Shown here: positions 50,001 through 63,790 of the stretch, piece after piece
Numbering within the stretch: position 1 is the stretch's first letter
Layout: every line of letters begins with the position of its first letter
DNA from: Luscinia megarhynchos
Taxonomy: Eukaryota; Chordata; Aves; Passeriformes; Turdidae
Direction: 5' to 3'
DNA: 64,000 bases
NCBI GenBank assembly: GCA_034336665.1
Contig: JAPFBE010000003.1
Coordinates: forward strand, 67,065,352-67,129,351
Notes under the pieces: model-generated
What the model was told of the DNA's origin: nothing
Seen by the model: the letters and a program-made list of their open reading frames with translations, nothing else
Databases searched by the model: none
Translations under genes and position numbers: made by a program

Positions 50001-53000
50001 TAATTGTTTTTTGATTTGCAGCCCCCCTAGCATTTTTTGTACTGAGGCTGAAGATCTCTGTATTGGAATTAAATAGAGCAAGTTTGTTTTTCTTAAATGC
50101 CTTTTGCAGAGCCTTAATAGGTCCTCCTGTGGGCTAAAGATGAAAGTCTGAAAAGCACTGGCCCATGTCATCCTAAGCTTGCCTGAATTTTTATGGAAGA
50201 GAGTCTATAATGGATGGTGTTGATTTTATTTTCTACTTGTTAGTTTGCTCAGAAAGATGAAGCTCAGTGAATGTGAGGTGCTTCTGGGGAGTTTATTTAC
50301 AGTGTGTTTTCTTCTGTGCAGATTAGCATTTCATCAGCATATGGCACAGCCATTTAAAATAAATATTTGGCTTTCCTTATATTATGCTTGTGTAGAAAGG
50401 TCCCTGAGTATGCATATCTGTCCCTCTGTTGTATCTAATTAGACATTTCTACCGTGGTGCTGGGGGACCAGACTCCTTCCCTCTCACAGAGGAGCCAAGA
50501 GCCTGCTCCTGCCCTGCCTGAGGGATCTGTGTGCCCCAGCTCAGGGGGAACAGGCAGGCAGCCCACCCCTTCCCTGTGGGGTTCCAGCCACACACTGGTG
50601 GCACTGCCAGGGCAGCATCCCTCCCTAGACCCTGGCAATTCAGATTTATTTAAACTGGGAGCATCCTGTCCAGGCTCCCTTCCTTCACCTGCCAAGGCAG
50701 CTGTGCTTTTGCAAAACACAGCCCTGAGCAAAGCCTGGGGGAAGAACTGTGCAAGAGGCTGGGGAGGAGCTCAGGCACTGTTGGGGGAGGATGGGGTAGG
50801 ATGGGTAGGATGGGTAGAATGGGATAGGATGGGTAGGATGGGATGCTGGGCTGCAGCCCTTTGTACCCACCCAGTCTGGGCAAGGGAAATCAGCAGTGAG
50901 GAGAGGGAACAGCATTCCCTCAGGCATGCAATAGAGATGTGGATGGGAGAAGAGCAGGAAGCTTATTTTAAAACATAGGAACAAATGACAAACTAAGCAG
51001 TTTTAAGATGGAGTGGAGCCTGTAACTCAAGAGGCCTTTTACATCTCTTTGGCATATCCAGATGTTTTGTTTTCTCACAGATGATTTGGAAGTTGTTTCC
51101 AATCTAAGTTCTCACTTGATTTGTATCCATCTGATCTTGTGCTGATAGCACTGTCTAACAAATATTTCTCACTCCCTGATATTTACCCTACATCCCTGAA
51201 TGCTTTCATAGACTCACCATATAAAGCAGCACCTTGTGCTTTGCTGTACTGTATAAACTCCTTCAGTCTCTTATGTAATCTGGATTCTCCTCAGCACCCT
51301 TCCTTTCTGACTGAGCCTGTTTTTTATTTAACACAGATCATCAGGAGCATACATGGTGGGTCCATAAGCCACACACAGCAAGTTACTCAGTAAGGCAAAG
51401 AAAAAAGAAATTGCTGTCATGGTACATTCCTGTAATCAAGTAAATAAACCAAGTATTTGGTTTTATGACCTGCAGGGAGGCAGAAGATTTGGGTATATTA
51501 TTATTGCACAGCAAACAGGCCTCATTAGATAACTGAGGCATTCATAGGCACAGGGAAGTGGTGGAAGATGCAGGAGCTCTGCAGACAGCAGTGAGAGAAA
51601 AGATGTGCATATTCTCTGTGCAGGTCTCCACATGGTTGGAGACCACAGCACTTTTGTGGATGTTTGGATGCTGCCCAGACAAAGGGGAAGAAAATATCTG
51701 GGACCAGCTAACACACACCAGGGGCTCATGGCCACCAGTATCCAGGGATGAATGTGAGTGTGGAGGGGCAGGATGGAGAGCAGCTACCTTCTGCCATTCT
51801 CACTGCCTCTGCCTTACTCTTGGCGCCCAGGCACTCACACTCAAGTCCCCACTGCCATTAGTACCCAGTCAGTCTGTGCAGGACCTTGCTGGTACAGGAT
51901 TCTCCAGTGCATGCTCCTTGTTCTTGAGCTGTCCAAACACAAAACCAAACTGCAGCCTGCCAAAGGGAATTGTTAAGCATTTGGCACCAGAAACCCTATT
52001 ATGCAAAAAAACTTAGACTGAGTCTGTTAAAGAGATTCCCTTCATATCTGCTGGTGGCTCTTATAGTCAAGGTGAGAATAAAACTATTGCTCCTCTGCTC
52101 CTCAGTGACAGGGCTGTTTTGTGGTTTTTCTGTTGTGTTGCTCTGCTGGGACTCTGTGGGTGTGCCAGCAGCCCAGAGTGGCTGTGTATAGAGAGCCACA
52201 GCTTTCCTGCTTGGTGGCCCTGGGAATGCAAAGGCTTTCTCCCGTTAGAGACCCAGCAGCTCTACTTCTCAAAGACTTCTTCCATCCAGAGGTATTTTAT
52301 ACCATGTTTGAACTCTCAGTCGTTTTGTTAGAAGTTACCTGCAGGCTGCCTGGCCAGTCTTTTCCTCTAATTGTGCAGGGTGGTTTTAAGAAGACAAAAA
52401 ATCTGTCACACTTAACGAAAAAAAGTGCCTGGCCAGGTTTGGTGAAGGACAGAACACAGGAACAAGGTTGTGTCTGAACCCCCTGGCAGAGGGCCACCAC
52501 ACACTCCCCAGATGGGAGCCACACTTACTTGAGATGGTGTTGAAGGGAAGGACCATGGGACAGCATGAGGAAGAGACAGGTGGCAGGAATTCCTGCTGCT
52601 GAAGGTAGTCCTGGGACAATGATGCAGCTCCCAAGTGAGGATCCATGGATGCTTTAGGGGTATGAGTTTGGAACAGGCTCATAGTTTACATGGCTTTGGT
52701 GGTTAAATTGTGGTTTCTCATAGCTGTGAGTTTTGCTAGCACTCTTCTCAAGGGAGGGGGATAGAGGTCTCATAAAAAGGGTATGACACAAGGAATGACA
52801 ACCCCAGCCTGGACACCAGAGAGACAAGCCAAGATGGGAAGGAAAAGGCAAGGCAAGGAAGAGGCAAGAGCAGGGGCAGGAGATCCATCCCATCATGGGT
52901 GCAGCCAGGATGTGCTGAGCTTGCTGCTGTCCCTGCTGCTTGCTGGCAGCCCTAGGGAAGGTGTCTCCCAAGGGCTGAGGTCAAACACAGCCTTTCTGGA

Positions 53001-55369
53001 GGAAGCTGTCCAGACCACAGCCACGGGATGGTTTGCAGTCTGGGGCACTGTGGGGCATGGGCAGCTGGGAGCACGGGCAGCCTGCTCTTTGTGAAGATGA
53101 GGTTGAGACCATTTCCATCTGCTCCCAAAGAGAGATGGTGCAACATCTCCTGGCTCAGCTTCCTGAATGTTTCCTGGTCCCACCAGGATTTTCCAGCTGC
53201 TGCTGCTACACTCACAGAGCTGGATCATTTGAGTCTCCAGTAAGCTCTGCTTTCAGCTTCTGTTTTAACCTTGAGACAAACTCATTTTTTCCTTAAGGAT
53301 TGATTTAGCACTCCATGAAACAAATGTTCCAGTGTCTCCTCCAGTCTCTCAGGACTCATTACAAATTTACACTTAAGCCTTGTTTTTCATTTAAGCCTTG
53401 GAGTTTTCCATGTAATTTTCCTGTACAGAGAGCAATGTGCAGGTACTGAGTGTGCAGAACCCGCTTGCTCAGCCAGCACAGATCCCTCAAACAGTGTTTT
53501 ATATGCCATTTCCATGGAGTTTATAACCCCTTTGATTTAGGGTTCTTGGGCTGTGCTGCCCACACTGGATTGATAAACACTGAAATTTCTTAAGAAGCAC
53601 AGAGGCTGCACAGCATAAGAGCTCAGCTGGAAGGGATTCAGAGTCCTGCTGAGCTCTGAATTCTTGACGACCACTTGACTCCTTGATCCAGCAGAAACCT
53701 CCCAAATGCAGCCATCTGCAGAAATCTGTCCTTTAAGGCAGTAAGAAACTGTCAGGGAAAGGAAGGGTTCAAACTGCTTTCAAGCTTCATAAGCCCTGAG
53801 GAAGCTGGAAGAGCTGAGCAGTTGCTCTGGATGCCCCCAGCAGCCGTGGCTGGGCTGGGTGCAGCCCCCAGCCCTGGGGCTGGGCTCGGGCAGGCACCTC
53901 CTGCACAGAGCAGCCTCAGCTCTGAAGCCACTGCACAGGTTTGTGCACAAAGTGCTGACTGCAAGCATCCAGCACGAGGCAAGCCGAGAGGAATGTGATG
54001 CACCAGGCTTGTTTGGAAACCGCAGATGATTTACAAAGTGCTCCTAATTGGAAGTTTCTCCGTGCGGCTTTCTGACGTGCTGTTTTTCTGATGCAGACGT
54101 GTAGGAGTCTTTGGAAAGGTCCATGTTTACTAAAGAGGAGTTACATAATTGGGGGTATATTTATGAAGTGCATATGTGCAGGATAGTGAAATGGCTTGAG
54201 CAGGCACAGCAGTGCAGGAAAGGGTCTGGATGTCTCAGGGCACCACCAGCCCAGTACGAGGGACCAGCACCCTGTTCTCTGGGTGGAAGAAAGCATTTCC
54301 TGTCCTTATCCCCTGGGCATCTGTTCCAGTGCTGGCACTGAGGTTATGAGAACCTGGGAGATCTGATTGTGTCCATACAGAGGCAGTGAGGAATAGAAGA
54401 GGTGAAAAGAAACACAGTCTGTTGAGGAAGGTGCTCAGAATGATGGTCATGCATTTTTAAAAAGAAAACTTTAAGGGAGGTTAACCTGACATTTTTCTAA
54501 AAAGTCTATTTTTAAATCGAGTTTCAAAAAATCTTTTAAACTCTAAAAAAATTTGAAGAGGGACAGGATACACCATTATTGGTGTCCACTGTGGGAAAGG
54601 CAGAGGGAAACAGGCTCAAGTTAATGCATGGGGTATTTATGTTAAACATCAAGGGAAAAAATGAGAACATCCCTACAGCAAAAATTGGAAGTGTTGTGGA
54701 GACACCATTCCAGCAAGATGTGTCTGGACTAAAAATTGTTTCCTCACAAACAGCACTGGAGGAGCCATCCTGCCTGTGAGCAGGGAAGTGGACTGAGTGG
54801 TCATCTGGACCTAGTTTTGATGAGTTCTGCCACAATTTGGGCTTTACAGCCTTTTTCCCTTCTCCTGTACACCAAAGGAATGAGTTTATGAGGGCTGTTC
54901 ATGGAGTTGCCACTGGCACCCACCAGCAGAGGCAGAGGGAGAAGTTCAGTTTCAGGAGTCTGATGACACTTTTCCACACCCAGCTGGGTGGGCATTTCCA
55001 CACTGGAAATACTGGGGCTAGCTGGGGGGCTGGCATTCACCCTGTGCTCCACAGTCCTGGAGGAGTTCACATGGCAGCAGCCTCACAGCACACATCCTCA
55101 CAGCCCAGCTCCCCCTCCCTATAACCCCCAGCCTTAAAAGTGGCCATTTGGCCTGGTATAGGCTATTAATACTTCAGAGACTGAGCTGCCTCCCTGCCAC
55201 AAGGATTTTGTCCAAGAACATGATGGGCAACAGGAAGAAAAGGCACATAAAGCAAAATGAGGAACTCTAGTTTTTGTGAAGGCATATTCTGTTGCCTCCC
55301 AGGTTGTATTTGGGCAACCTCACCTCGATTTCCATCCACTAGGTAACCCTGCCTCTATCCTGACATGTG
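47071..55369. other. downstream intergenic region, part 1
   Basis: Mixed AT- and GC-rich sequence with no recognised gene. The longest frames (160 codons from 47051, 174 from 50454) have no splice context or known motifs. A purine-rich low-complexity tract lies at about 52825-52885. In other vertebrates the next gene in this direction is UBL3; its start sequence is not present. Confidence 0.55.
50783..50845. repeat. imperfect GGGTAGGAT minisatellite
   Basis: Five to six degenerate copies of a 5-10-base G-rich unit (GGATGGGTA type). It generates a spurious Tyr-Pro-Ile-Leu-Pro frame on the minus strand. Confidence 0.9.
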
Positions 55370-55900
55370 CAATTAGCATCCAGTCTTGTCTCAAACACCT
55401 CAAGAAGTGCAGTATCCATCACTTGCTGTGCAGTTTTCTCCAGAAGGTTCATGTCCTTATGGTTAAAAAGCATGCCTGGTTTCTAATTCAGCTTGGCTCG
55501 TTCTCCAGTGCCCATCATTGTCTATCTGGGAGCCTTTCTCAGACCAAATTTTTAGTGCCCTCTTAACATTCCACATTTTCTCTCCACACATGTACTTCTA
55601 CACATCATCAGATCACTTCTCAGTTTTCTTTCTGACAAGTTACAGAGGCTGACCTCCAGAAGTCTCTCCCTGGAAGTGATTTTCTTCAGCTCTCAAACCA
55701 TTTTTTATGTCTCTTTTCTTTACCAGCTCCAATTTTTTGATGTGCTCTTTTAAATATGGCACCTCAGCAGGATGTGGTATTCTGGTGTCAGCCTGACCAA
55801 GGACATGCACAGAGATAAAATCACCTTCTATTCCACTTCACAGTCCTATTGCTTACGCACTGAAGGACCAAATTAGCTCATTCTGCTGCAGCAGACAAAA
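55370..55900 (-). mobile_element. ancient CR1/L3-type LINE fragment, antisense
   Basis: In reverse-complement order it follows CR1-class 3' ORF2 text: CATCACTTGCTGTGCAGTTT, AGATCACTTCTCAGTTTTCT, TTTACCAGCTCCAATTTTTT, GGATGTGGTATTCTGGTGTC and GATAAAATCACCTTCTATTC. It is much more diverged than the copy at 23.7 kb, suggesting an older subfamily. Ends are approximate. Confidence 0.68.
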
Positions 55901-56869
55901 AAAAATTGACCCCACATTTGAGAACCAGAAGGCCAGATAGTGGTATTAAAAAGAAATAAATGGAGCCAACATGAAAGCAGAATTACAAACCAGGGCAGGA
56001 TTAATAGCACACTGTGATACTAGCCTGGACGCATTAGTTGAAATAAAATGCTGAGAAAACAGTTTCTTCCCCTTCAGAGCCGATGCAAGGCTGTGCTGCT
56101 GGGAGGGCTCCTGTGTGCTGGGCAGGCTGTGCTCAGGGAGCTGCAAGTGCCGGGGCAGCCCCGGGAGGGTGAGTCACTCGGGATGGCACGGCTGCCCTCG
56201 GAGACCCGTGCTAAACTGTGCCCCAGGCTCTCTGAGGAGCTCTCATCTTTGTGCTCTCTGTCTGCTGCATTCAGGAACAGGCAGGGGGGGTTTTCCTTAG
56301 CTCCCGTGCCTGGTGACACTTGCTGAATGCAGTCAGTGTGTCATTTGCAAACACATTTTCAGTACACATCCTCATCTTCCTCTACCAGGAACAGTGACCT
56401 GACCCCAATTGCTCTAAAATCTTTGAGGGATTCCCTGAAGCATCTCAAGGGTAATGTGCCCTGTGCCAGTGATCAAGTCTCCTGGTCTTTGAAGGATTTA
56501 TGTGAGATAGCTCCTTAGTCTCCTTCTTCCTCATTTCTATATCTGTAAAATAGGTTTAACAATCTCGGGGTTGATAAGAGGCTCAGATCTCATGCTAAGA
56601 TTTTTGTTTGTGCTGCTGCAAACCCTGTTGCACTGCTTCTCTCCCCAGAACGACAGTGACAAGGTGTATCCTTCTCCCTTGCTGACCTGCTAGTTTGGGG
56701 TTTGGCCCCTGGTGCTGGACACTGAGGGCACTGCCAGTCCTTCCTTGCAATGTGTGCTTCTTGTTGGACACACGTGGGAGGGTGTCCCTTCCCCAGGGAT
56801 GAAGCAAAGCCAGGGAGAGGAGCACTGGTGTGTAGAGACAGCTGTTGGGGGACTGATGAGCTGAGGAGA
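55901..56869. other. downstream intergenic region, part 2
   Basis: No gene recognised. A possible MIR core (CTGTAAAATAGG followed by GGGGTTGATAAGAGG) lies at about 56525-56595, at low confidence. Confidence 0.5.
56525..56595 (+). mobile_element. possible MIR SINE core
   Basis: TCCTCATTTCTATATCTGTA, AAATAGGTTTAACAAT and GGGTTGATAAGAGG resemble consecutive parts of the MIR core and 3' half. The match is short and from memory. Confidence 0.4.
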
Positions 56870-57285
56870 GCCTGCAGGGGGTCACCAAGCTGGCTGTGCA
56901 TATTGAGGCACCAGGGGATGGTGAGAGAGCTGAGCTTTTTCAGCTGTATGAGGAGAAGGCAAAGGAAAGATCCAGGTTTTACCTGCAGCCACCCTGTGGG
57001 AGGTAATGCAAAACATGAATCCAGACCTTTACAGGATATATGTGGTGAAAGGATGGGAGACAGCACAGGAAATTCTGTGTAGATATAAGACATCAGGATG
57101 GCACTGTGGGAGTGTCAAACACTGGCACTGGCTGCCCAGAGAGGTGCTGGTGTCTCTGTCCTTGGAGGTGTTAAAATTCATTGTGGTCCTGATCAGCTTG
57201 CTATGACTGGACCTACTTAGAGCTGGGCTGGTACTTCCATAGGTCCCTTGTGACCTGAGTTATTCTGTCAGTCTCTGACACACTT
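56870..57285 (+). mobile_element. CR1 LINE fragment, sense, diverged
   Basis: GGGTCACCAAGCTGGCTGTG begins a CR1-like order. GTGTCAAACACTGGCACTGG, CTGCCCAGAGAGGTGCTGGT and GTCCTTGGAGGTGTTAAAAT follow, and the tail is ATAGGTCCCTTGTGACCTGA then GTTATTCTGTCAG. Frames are broken throughout. Confidence 0.8.
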
Positions 57286-60200
57286 GAAGGAACCTGCAGG
57301 ACAATGACAGCAGGGAGACAACAGCCATCATCCCTCGAAATGAAGCCTATGCAGATGGCTTATTGGCATAGGAACAGGATAAAATTTAATCTTCATGCAG
57401 CACCACCTTCCTTTTTCACTTATTAAAGAAAGCAGTGTAATCCTAGTCCATGGAGCAGCATTTCACCTTGGACAGGGGCAATGCACAGAGGGCTGAAGGG
57501 GAGCTGTGCTGGTGATGGCTCTTTGACCAGAGATGCTCCAGGTGCCCCACAAGCCCTGCTGGGAGCCCTCAGAGAGGCAGCAGCTGCCCAAGGCCCTGGA
57601 GACAGACCTGGGAATCCCACAGTCGTGACCTCTTGGCCTGTGGTCCTAATTAATGCTCAGGTCTTTGGCAGTGATAAAGAGAAGACAAGTGAGCATCATT
57701 TGGCCAGATGGGGGTGATGTGAGAGGTGGTGTGAGGTCATGTCACCTCACTTCAGGTCCTGGGGGCAGGGCTGGAGCCCAGCTGGCTCCCCTTCATCTGT
57801 GGAAGGGGGTGTGCTCCCCTTGGGGGATTCAGCTCATCCTGAGGTGAGCTGACAGTGCTGGTGAGGGTTTTTGGAGTTTACTGTCTTTCTTTATTGGCTG
57901 CAGAGGTGGAGTCTAATCTGGAGATTAGAGGGACAATAATCTTAGACTTGGAGAGTGGAAACAACCCATTTTGGGGCTTGATTACTGGTGTACCTTAAGA
58001 CTCCACATGGCTCAAGATATCTGGGAAGGGACTAAATCCCTGTGAGTGCCAAGCTCAGCACCAAGGCAATATACTGCCTTCATGGGAGCAGAAATCAGAG
58101 TTTTATATGGCTAAAGCTAGAGAGGGAAGTCAAATTCCTGATGCCACTATCCTGAACTTTTTGCTCTTTCAGAGTCAGTTTTTTAATCCTGGAGAGCTGA
58201 GGAGTTATGCTTCCTATAGGAAAAAAAAAGTGTTCACCTTTGGTGGAAAAAAAGCAACACCTCAGCTTGATTTGTCCTGGCCAGACTACCAAAGGCATCC
58301 ATGTGTGTTATTCTGTCCCCATTCTTTCTTCCATTCTCTGATTCCAGACACCCCTCCATTCCTCCTAAATGGTATCCATAATTTTGTTTGCTGACTCTTC
58401 CTCCTGTGCTAGCAGTGCCTCCTCCCCCTCCAGGCCCAGCTCCACATCGTGTTCTGCAGAGATTGCCTTGCAAGACTTCAGAAAAGCATTCTCTGCTATC
58501 CAAAGAGAGAAGAGCACATTGCTGTTTGATTCTTAAAGGCAGCCTGTGTTTTGGTCAAGAAAAAACCTAATCAGTGCAGAAAGATGGAGAATAAACCCAA
58601 GAATGATGAATTACATCTAAAAGTGTTGTGCTCTTTCAGCACAGATGTGGAATATATGCTTTGTGTCTGTGGAAATGCCAGAATAACATTTTGGAGGATA
58701 CCTACAGGTGTCCAGACAAACCCCTATGCAGGAGCAGGCAGTTCCCAGGGAAGGCTCTGTGTCCCTCAGGATTCCCAGCAAAGCAGCACTGCTGGCTCCC
58801 AACACACTTCCTTTCATGGTAAACAGCACTGGTGGAAAAGCAGATTTGAGCTCGTTCCACAGGTATTTTCAATGAAATAAGATTTTGTTACATTTGGAAT
58901 TTCCTTACAGAACTTACAGAATTCGGAACATTCAGGAAGTTACTCACAGAAATTGTTCCACCATTACAAAGCTCTTCCCAGATTTTAAACATATGATTAT
59001 GCACTTCCAGCCCTGTGTAATGCCATGAAGAACTACAGTGTTTCACCTCTTGTTCAGTGTCTCACATGTGTGCACAAGGTCAGTCTTTTGGCTTTGGATC
59101 CGAGGGATGGAGCAGTGTCCTCTGCCCATGAGATTGCTCGTGGGAGGACAGAAGTTGGTTCATTCAGTTCAGCCTCTAGACTGCCCTCACCAAGATTTCT
59201 TATTCCCCCCTGAGCTCCAGCCCTGGGGCTGTGCTCCCTGCTGATGCAGGGATGCAGGCTGGCAGCCAGCTCCACCAGCAGCGTGTCCGTGGGTCTGGCA
59301 GCTCCTGGCTCACACAGGGACTGCTGATTGCCAGAGAGGCAACTGCTCTGGGAGCGCTGTCCTGGAAGCAAACTAATGAAAGGCCTCTCTTCTTGCTGCC
59401 ATGGAAACTGAACAGACTGAACAACTTGTTACTTCTCTCATCTCCAGCAGTTCAACACCTGAAGTGACTTGACCTATGAAGATATTTGCATCAAGTATCA
59501 CACGATTGCTGAAAAAAATGGGATTGAATGGAAAAACAAAAGAGAAGAAAAATGTCCCAAAGGTCCTCTGAGAGCTGCTGGGCAAAGGGAGAGTTTTTGA
59601 GAAATTGAGGCATTTCTCTGGAATGACAATCAAGGGAACAGAGAGGCCAAGAAGAGTTACTATGGACCCAGAAGAGTGGAAGAAACCCAGAAGAATGGCT
59701 CCAAGCTTTCCTGGGACACACAAACTGCAGGACCAGCAGAGCTGCAGGCTTCATGGTATGTTGCTCCTGGAGAGCATTTTCCATCCAGCACCCCATTTCT
59801 TCTTCAGGTAGCCCAGGCAGTGTGAAGCTGCCCTTGCTGGGGAGCAGGGATTGTTGCTGGAGTCCCATCTCACAAAGAGCTCTCACAATGAGATTCCTGG
59901 ACTAACCTCCAGCATTCACTGCAGCTCTTGCAGGACCCTGCAACAGCTGAACCTCCCCTGGAGGGATTATTAAACAAAAAGTTGTTGGTTTATGTATTTA
60001 ATGTGGTAGTAAATTAGAGGAACTCTGTATTTATTTGTGAAGTTCAAAAATCCAGATATTAGCCATGAGCCTTGACATCTTCCCAGTGATATTTTTTGCA
60101 CCCTCGTGGCACAGGCTGCTCAGAGCTGGTATCTTTGCTCCCAGCACATCTTTCTCCTAAGCAGGGAAGACTCTCTGGTGCCTACAGCAAAGCCTTCAGG

Positions 60201-63200
60201 AATAAACCTTCTCACCATGCCCTGCTGGCTCCAGAGCCCACTTCCCTTTTGCCTGCTCCCACCCACTGTGACTGCAGCAGGCAGTGCTCAGGCTCAGCCC
60301 CTGCGGCCCTTTGGAGGCTGGGATGGAGAAGCTGAGTCTGGCAGCAGCCCTGAGCACGCAGCAGCTCGGTGATGCCAGCCTGCAGAGCAGCCCCGAGCTG
60401 CACAGTGCTGGCCAGGGGCAGGGCTCTGGCCATCCCCACCTGGCCCGTGCGTTCTCCTGAGCGATCCCAGGCAGGCAGGCGTGGCCTGCATCCAGGCGCT
60501 GCTCCCTGGCGAAGCAGTGTGGTTTGCTTGGCTGAGGAAGCTGCCCCACCTGCCAGCTGGGTGCTCCTGCAAGGCAGTGCACACTGTGCGAGTCCCTTCT
60601 CCCTGCCAGAGAGGGGCTGAGCTGGGAGGGACAGCCCAGGAGGTCAGGGTCACTCACAGACACAGGCTGCCTCTGCTGCTTCTTGCAAGCAGGCAGGGTG
60701 ATGATGCAAGGGAGAAAGATGGCACCTGCAATAAACTGACTGTCGAAACCCCACAGCACCATGTAGCCATCCTGTGCCCCACCCTTTCCCTGGCCTCTAC
60801 ACCAAATTGGGCAGCATTCTGCTGGGGACTCAGCTGTGATACCCTGGTTCAATATCACAGCTCCTGGACCTGCTCCACGGTTTGTCATTTGGGACTTTTC
60901 CCACTTCTTCTTTTTTTTAAATTTTTTTTTAATTTTTCAGTTTTTAAAATTTTGTGCTAGTTTTTTTTTTAATGCTTATTTTCTGTTTTAATTTCATGTT
61001 GAAATTGTTGGCACTCTCCCACTGGGGGCTGGGCATTGATATACCCAAGCCACTCCCACATGGACTCTATTCTGAAACAAAAATATTTAATTCTGAATAA
61101 ATAAGTTTAGGACTGAAACCATTTTTGCTTTACTGAATCAGCCAACTGCTCTGCACTAGTTTCTTCAGAGGTGATTATTTCAGCCTGGTTTTCCATGAAG
61201 ATACTTCATGCATGTGCAATTCACTGAATAATGATCACAAAATAGTCTTTTCTGGAACATCAAACAAATTCTTCACAAACATGGGGTGTCCCAAAGTAGT
61301 GTCTCCCAAGCAAATGCCTCCCAAGCACTAGGTGCTCCTGCTCCTGGCTGGACTAGGCTAGGAGTGCAACCATAAGTGGTTTTGTTGTTGCTGGATGGTG
61401 TCCTGGATCAAACATTAGGGGTTTGGGGCATGGTTTTGGCATAGCAATAGCACTGCCTAAAGAGGAAACAGATGATGGTTCTTTGCCTGTGTTAGTTTTG
61501 GCATGAGTCAGTCTTTCTCACAAAATAACCTTTTAAATCAGGCTAATGAGGTTTCAGACTAGACAGGCTCTCATGGCATGGAGGGGAGGAAGGAGGTGTA
61601 TCCTGTTGGCTGTGCCGAACTGTGGAGAGAGATGCACACCACCAGCCACTCAAATGCACCAGAATTATATCCAGAATAAGTCCAAGTTGTCCCTGCCAGG
61701 GCCCAGCCATGGCATTTTCCCCAAAACTCCTGTGCTGGGATGATGATGTGGGAAAGGTTAGGGCAGAGATCCTACAAATTAAATATAAGTGGGGAATCCC
61801 CTGGGAGGGGGAGGTGACCTGTAGGCTACCTAAACACACATCTCTGCATCTCTGGGGAAGGATCTGGCATCACCCCCCCCCAGGGGAAGTGCTGGGGTGT
61901 TCCCTGGAAGGATTTGGATTAATCATGCCCAGCATGGATGAGCCATGGTGGGACACTGAGGTCTAGTTCCACGGAATGCTGCCTACCATGCTCACAATGC
62001 TAACAGGGATGTAGCTGGAGAGTATCCAGCTGAGAGGATGTATGAAGGAATATTCCAAATCTCTGTCCAGCATTTTTTGACGTGTTCCTGTGAACTAAGC
62101 ACTAGTGATCTTACAATTTGACGTGCAATTTTGATCTCAGAAAGCACCACTGACTGCTGCCTTCTCAGCAGCCCACTGGTCCACAGGGTGACAGGGGATG
62201 GGTACTGGAAGGGATTGAGGCTTCAAGTGTGTTAATTAATTTGTGGCAATTATTTAGGGAAATGGGGGGAGAGAGCACCAGACAAGTGACGGTGCCAGCA
62301 AACTTTACCCATTTGTCTGCCCTGCCTCACCAGCAGATCTTTTTCTCTGAGTGCCTGGGAAGGACTGAGTTTGAGCTGCCCCATTCACGGTGTCCCCACA
62401 GCATCACCTGCACCTCACACTTATTTACAAGTGATCCAGACAGGCAACCAAAGTGCTCAAGCAAAATCCTGCCGCGTGCATAACAAAACCCAGGAGCTGC
62501 TTTGTTCTACACCCCGCAGTTTCGCAGCCACGTAAATAGCTCCGGGGCACCAGTGACTTGAACACTGCTTTGTCATGGCTGAAAAGTGATTCTATTTATT
62601 GAACATTTGTTTTACACTTGAGAGCTAAAAACTTGCTTTTCCCACCTCCTGCTGGAGACGCAGGCTCGGTGACTCATGGAGATCCACTCTGCTCAGCCTG
62701 GGGGCTGTGATGGAGAAGAATCCCTCTAAAACCGCAAAGGTTTTGGATTCAGAGCCCTGTGGCAAATGCATGAACAGGAAAGTGGAGCAGAGATGTGTGT
62801 TGGGTGGGCAGGGGTCAGGCACTCCGTGGGTGTGCTGTGGCCGGGGAGCATCACTGGCTACCTGGGTTTTGCTTCGAGGATGTGCAACAAGTCTTCAAGA
62901 GGATGCAGAGCTCCCCTCACCTCAGGGGTGGGATCATAACATTTCACCCCACAGGGCTTCTTCTGCCAGGGAGGCTCCTGCTTCCCTCCCTGGCTCGCTT
63001 TCTGAGTGGCTACCATGTGTGTGACACCGTGTGTGACATCCTGGCAGCACTGCTCAGCACAGGCCAACCCATCCACCATCCCCAGAAATCCTTGCCCTGC
63101 CGAGCACCAGGAAAAACTGCTGCACCTTGGGGGTGACAAAGCACTGCCACTGGTTGTCCTGACAGCTGCAGAATCTGTGTTGCTGATAAGAATTATTTTG

Positions 63201-63790
63201 ACAATAATTGATTTAGTTACAATCCTCTGCACAGAAGAGGAGCCTTGCTTTCTCAAGTTAGGCCAGAATATGCAAGATAACAAAATATTACACTACAATA
63301 CCCACTTTTAATTTTAAACCTCAAAAAGTTAAACAGTTTTAAATACTATAGCAGAAAATGAGAACAAGCTGAAGTGGGAAAAGAAATCAAAATGTGGCTT
63401 GTCATACTTTCTTTGCTAAAAATGGCCCAGACTATCCTGTAATATGGTCTAAGTTGGGCATTACTTTGTTCTGAAAGCTTCATGTTTTAACAACATTAGT
63501 GTGATGGTGCAAAATAATTACAGGTACAGTAGTGATTTGCACTGTAAAGTTTCGGATTCTTTTATCCATAATTCCAAGTTTTCATTTGAGGAAATGAATG
63601 TTTAAGAGAGAACTGCAAACCTGGTTTGCAATATGTGCCAGGAAAATTCATTGTATATACGATAGGTTACATTTTATTAATAAATAGTTAAATCGTTGGA
63701 AATCATTCAGAGAACCTGAGCTGAATATGAATTTGTGTCACAGTCAATGAGTAGTGTCAGGTAAATGAAGGCTGAGAATGTTGTGTTGCA
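57286..63790. other. downstream intergenic region, part 3
   Basis: No gene recognised. GC content rises at 60.2-60.7 kb, producing overlapping open frames on both strands (230 codons minus at 60196-60888, 159 codons plus at 60481-60960) without known domains. From about 63.1 kb it becomes AT-rich and low-repeat, possibly old conserved or decayed sequence. Confidence 0.5.
60903..60972. repeat. T-rich low-complexity tract
   Basis: Long T runs broken by short A runs. Confidence 0.95.

Noticed and set aside
50454..50978. 174-codon + frame
   Set aside because: Runs into the G-rich minisatellite; low-complexity composition and no family resemblance.
55276..55566. 96-codon + frame
   Set aside because: Overlaps an antisense CR1-type fragment and is explained by it.
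63500..63560. TGGTGCAAAATAATTAC, similar to a mariner-derived MADE1 start
   Set aside because: The match is about 17 bases with no terminal inverted repeat; likely coincidence.
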